Source: Moniliophthora roreri (taxonomy: Eukaryota > Basidiomycota > Agaricomycetes > Agaricales > Marasmiaceae). Taken from it: DNA of 64,000 bases. The DNA is taken from the NCBI GenBank assembly GCA_001466705.2, contig LATX02000174.1:434001-498000 (forward strand). The letters run 5' to 3'. This document shows, piece after piece, positions 62,195-64,000 of the stretch (the stretch's first letter is position 1; the number at the start of each line of letters is the position of its first letter). Position numbers and translations under genes: made by a program. The notes under the pieces are model-generated. The model searched no databases and had not been told where the DNA came from. It saw only the letters and a list, made by a program, of their open reading frames with translations.

Positions 62195-63114
62195 CTAAAC
62201 TAGACCATGATACACCGCAAATTCATCCTCGCTAGCATCTTTACGCCCACTGAGCTCTGCAATTCCACGAACTTCCCCTGCGAATTTTTTCGTTCGTCAG
62301 GAATTCCAAAAATGCGTTACCAAGATCCATGCCTAGTCAGAAATATGCTGAATCTTCCGAAAGACGCCGAGAACTAATAAACATACCAGTAGTAACACCA
62401 GATGAAGCCCAGATGTGTTTATCGTCGTTCACGACCCAGCGAGCCTATGGAACCCAGGTGACGTTGAATTCTTTTGTATCTTCCTAGAGCATAATTCAGT
62501 ATTATGAAACGGCAGGATATCACTGGGCATACAACGATCATCTGGGATAACTATCATTCAGCTTCAGAACATAAAGCAGAACGACCCGTATACGTACCCT
62601 GTACATCGACTTATTCGTCGTAGCGCGTTTTCCGGTCAGCAAACCAGTCCCAGCCAGTAGCCAAGATCCGCTACGAACAGTAAGAATGTGTTTTCGCCTT
62701 CGGTCCTTTTTGCTTCAAGAACTCCATGAGAGACGGGTCTGCCAATCCGGGATTCGGGCTGGGGCCTGTCGCGGTAAGTATAGCTACCAGTAGCGATGCC
62801 TGAAAAAAAAACGTACCTCCGGGAATCAAGATGATATCAAACTCCTTTCCATCCTTTCTCTCCAATGCCTCAGCGTAGGTCATTGTAGGAACCACCGCAG
62901 GCCCCGTCATCGGCTTCACAGGTTCATGCGTATGAGAGAGGTACTCTGGATCGATAGTGCATTTGGGAAGGTTCTTGTAAAGGTGCCCCCAACGCGCTTG
63001 GTTGGCGGTTGAGAATCCTCCCAATAGCTCGATGGGTCCCTGGTAATCGAGAGGGGTGACGTCTGGGAAGAGGCACACAGCGAGGCGGTAGACTTTGAGT
63101 TGTTCGGTAGACAT
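62195..63114 (-). pseudogene. DJ-1/PfpI pseudogene
   Basis: Exon order and splice sites match the intact copy at 60991-61843. The first exon is good (MSTEQLKVYRLAVCLFPDVT ... FDIILIPGG). Four lesions follow. An extra A in the run near 62691 shifts the frame just before the nucleophile elbow and brings an early stop. In the frame that matches the family, the elbow reads TVRSGS instead of TVCTGS, so the catalytic Cys is gone. A Gln codon has become TAG near 62447 (VP-stop-ARWVVNDD). An extra A near 62290 shifts the frame again before the end. The final codons (GLV, stop) are still recognisable at 62195. A truncated product could be made, but it would lack the active site. Confidence 0.88.
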
Positions 63115-63561
63115 GATGACGCTTGTGAAGCAAGATTATAGTGGGTGTTGGTGTCGAATTCGAGGCTTTGAGGGACCCTTTTTGTATCCGCTTTTTCCTT
63201 CTGACAATAGACAGCATCTCAACGGCACGAAGACGAGTCCCTTCGGCGGATAAACTGGTTGACCATCGGAAACCCGGAAGCGAGTAAGTGGGAGATTCGA
63301 GCTTGTATGTCTTACCTGACGATGCGAGCAAATGCGAGTAACATGAACGTATATTGCCCATGACTAGTTGCTGACTAGCGTTGCAGGATTGGTGCTACCG
63401 GTGACGATGATCAGGGTTCAAATCAGATTCAGGTCGCGACTACCAGCTGGTGGTAGTCGCGCGCGTCCTTCCGCACCAAATTCCCAAGCCCAATTCGCGG
63501 TGGAATTAGAAGCCACTGACATTCTACATTCTACAGTCTACATTTGCATGCAAGCACAAAA
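63115..63561. other. Intergenic region between DJ-1/PfpI copies
   Basis: No gene is supported. It contains the inverted repeat at 63435-63461. Confidence 0.45.
63435..63461. repeat. Perfect hairpin, 11-base stem
   Basis: CGCGACTACCA and its exact reverse complement are separated by five bases (GCTGG). It lies between the start of the pseudogene and the end of the third DJ-1/PfpI copy. Role unknown. Confidence 0.6.
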
Positions 63562-64000
63562 CTAAACTAGACCATAATATGCAGCAAACTCGTCAACATC
63601 TGGATCCTTTTGAACACTTAACTCAATGACACCTCGAGCCTCTTCGGCAACTTCGGATCCCGCCAAGTACTCGAGGAATGCGTTAGCCAAGTCCATGCCT
63701 ACCACAATACGGTCAATGTGGATACTGATGAACGAAATACAAAGGCAAGTACCAGCGGCAACGCCAGATGAGGTCCAAATGTGCTTGTCATCATTGACCA
63801 CCCAACGAGCCTTGGGCACCCAAGTGATATTGAGATCCTTGGTGTCCTCCTAGAAATTGGTATGAGCTTCACGTCGTATAGAATCGGCATTGACACTGAC
63901 GACAATAGTTCTGTACGAATATTTGTCGGTCGTGGCGCGTTTCCCATTGAGGAGGCCCGTGAGAGCGAGCACCCAAGAACCTGTACAGACCGTCAATACG
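63562..64000 (-). CDS. DJ-1/PfpI family protein, 5' part beyond window
   Basis: The gene enters from the right edge of the window, and its first exon and part of the second are not in view. At the edge the nucleophile elbow LTVCTGSWVLALTGLL is intact. It is followed by KRATTDKYSYRT, an intron, LNITWVPKARWVVNDDKHIW, another intron, and GMDLANAFLEYLAGSEVAEE ending EFAAYYGLV at 63562. Intron positions match the copy at 60991-61843. It is on the same strand as the neighbouring pseudogene, so the pseudogene and this gene form a tandem pair. A probably functional enzyme of unknown substrate. Confidence 0.82.

Overview
The window looks like nuclear DNA of a mushroom-forming basidiomycete (Agaricomycetes). 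Genes are split by many introns of about 45-60 bases with GT..AG ends, single exons can be as short as 10 bases, and the families found (DUF6533 and DUF6534 membrane proteins, Zn2Cys6 regulators, secreted heme peroxidase, tandem DJ-1/PfpI genes) are typical of that group. Nothing bacterial, viral or organellar is seen. Gene models were spliced by eye from frame, splice signals and paralogue comparison, without transcripts.

Layout. (1) 0.2-5.7 kb: two related Asn-rich repeat genes and a small eight-cysteine secreted protein gene, all on the minus strand. (2) 6.55-20.66 kb: an AT-rich transposon island almost free of CpG. It holds a CACTA-type MITE, a second element with terminal and subterminal inverted repeats, a tRNA-like Pol III unit (possible SINE), long LTR-like repeats in both orientations, and decayed ORFs. 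Two single N characters sit at repeat junctions; one joins two apparently exact 806-base copies and is probably an assembly artefact. (3) 21.1-26.5 kb: a VWA8-type AAA + von Willebrand A protein. (4) 27.2-38.5 kb: two paralogous Zn2Cys6 regulators in opposite orientation bracketing a DUF6534 membrane protein and a DUF1776 protein. (5) 39.9-41.8 kb: mitochondrial ATP synthase beta subunit. (6) 43.8-56.8 kb: two inverted DUF6533 paralogues flank a hypothetical gene, a secreted heme peroxidase and dynactin p150/Glued. (7) 57.6-64 kb: 2-isopropylmalate synthase with a duplicated C-terminal linker/regulatory unit, then three DJ-1/PfpI paralogues, the middle one a clear pseudogene and the last cut by the window end.

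Function. The set mixes housekeeping genes (ATP2, dynactin, LEU4, VWA8) with lineage-specific, duplicated accessory genes (Asn-rich pair, regulator pair, DUF6533 pair, DJ-1 trio). I see no convincing metabolic gene cluster. The most notable observations are the doubled regulatory unit of the leucine-pathway enzyme, a VWA8 that goes from the AAA part to the VWA part without the long middle region of the animal protein, the conserved hidden introns of the regulator pair (one GC-AG), a conserved 10-base microexon, the multi-lesion DJ-1 pseudogene, and the CpG-stripped transposon island.
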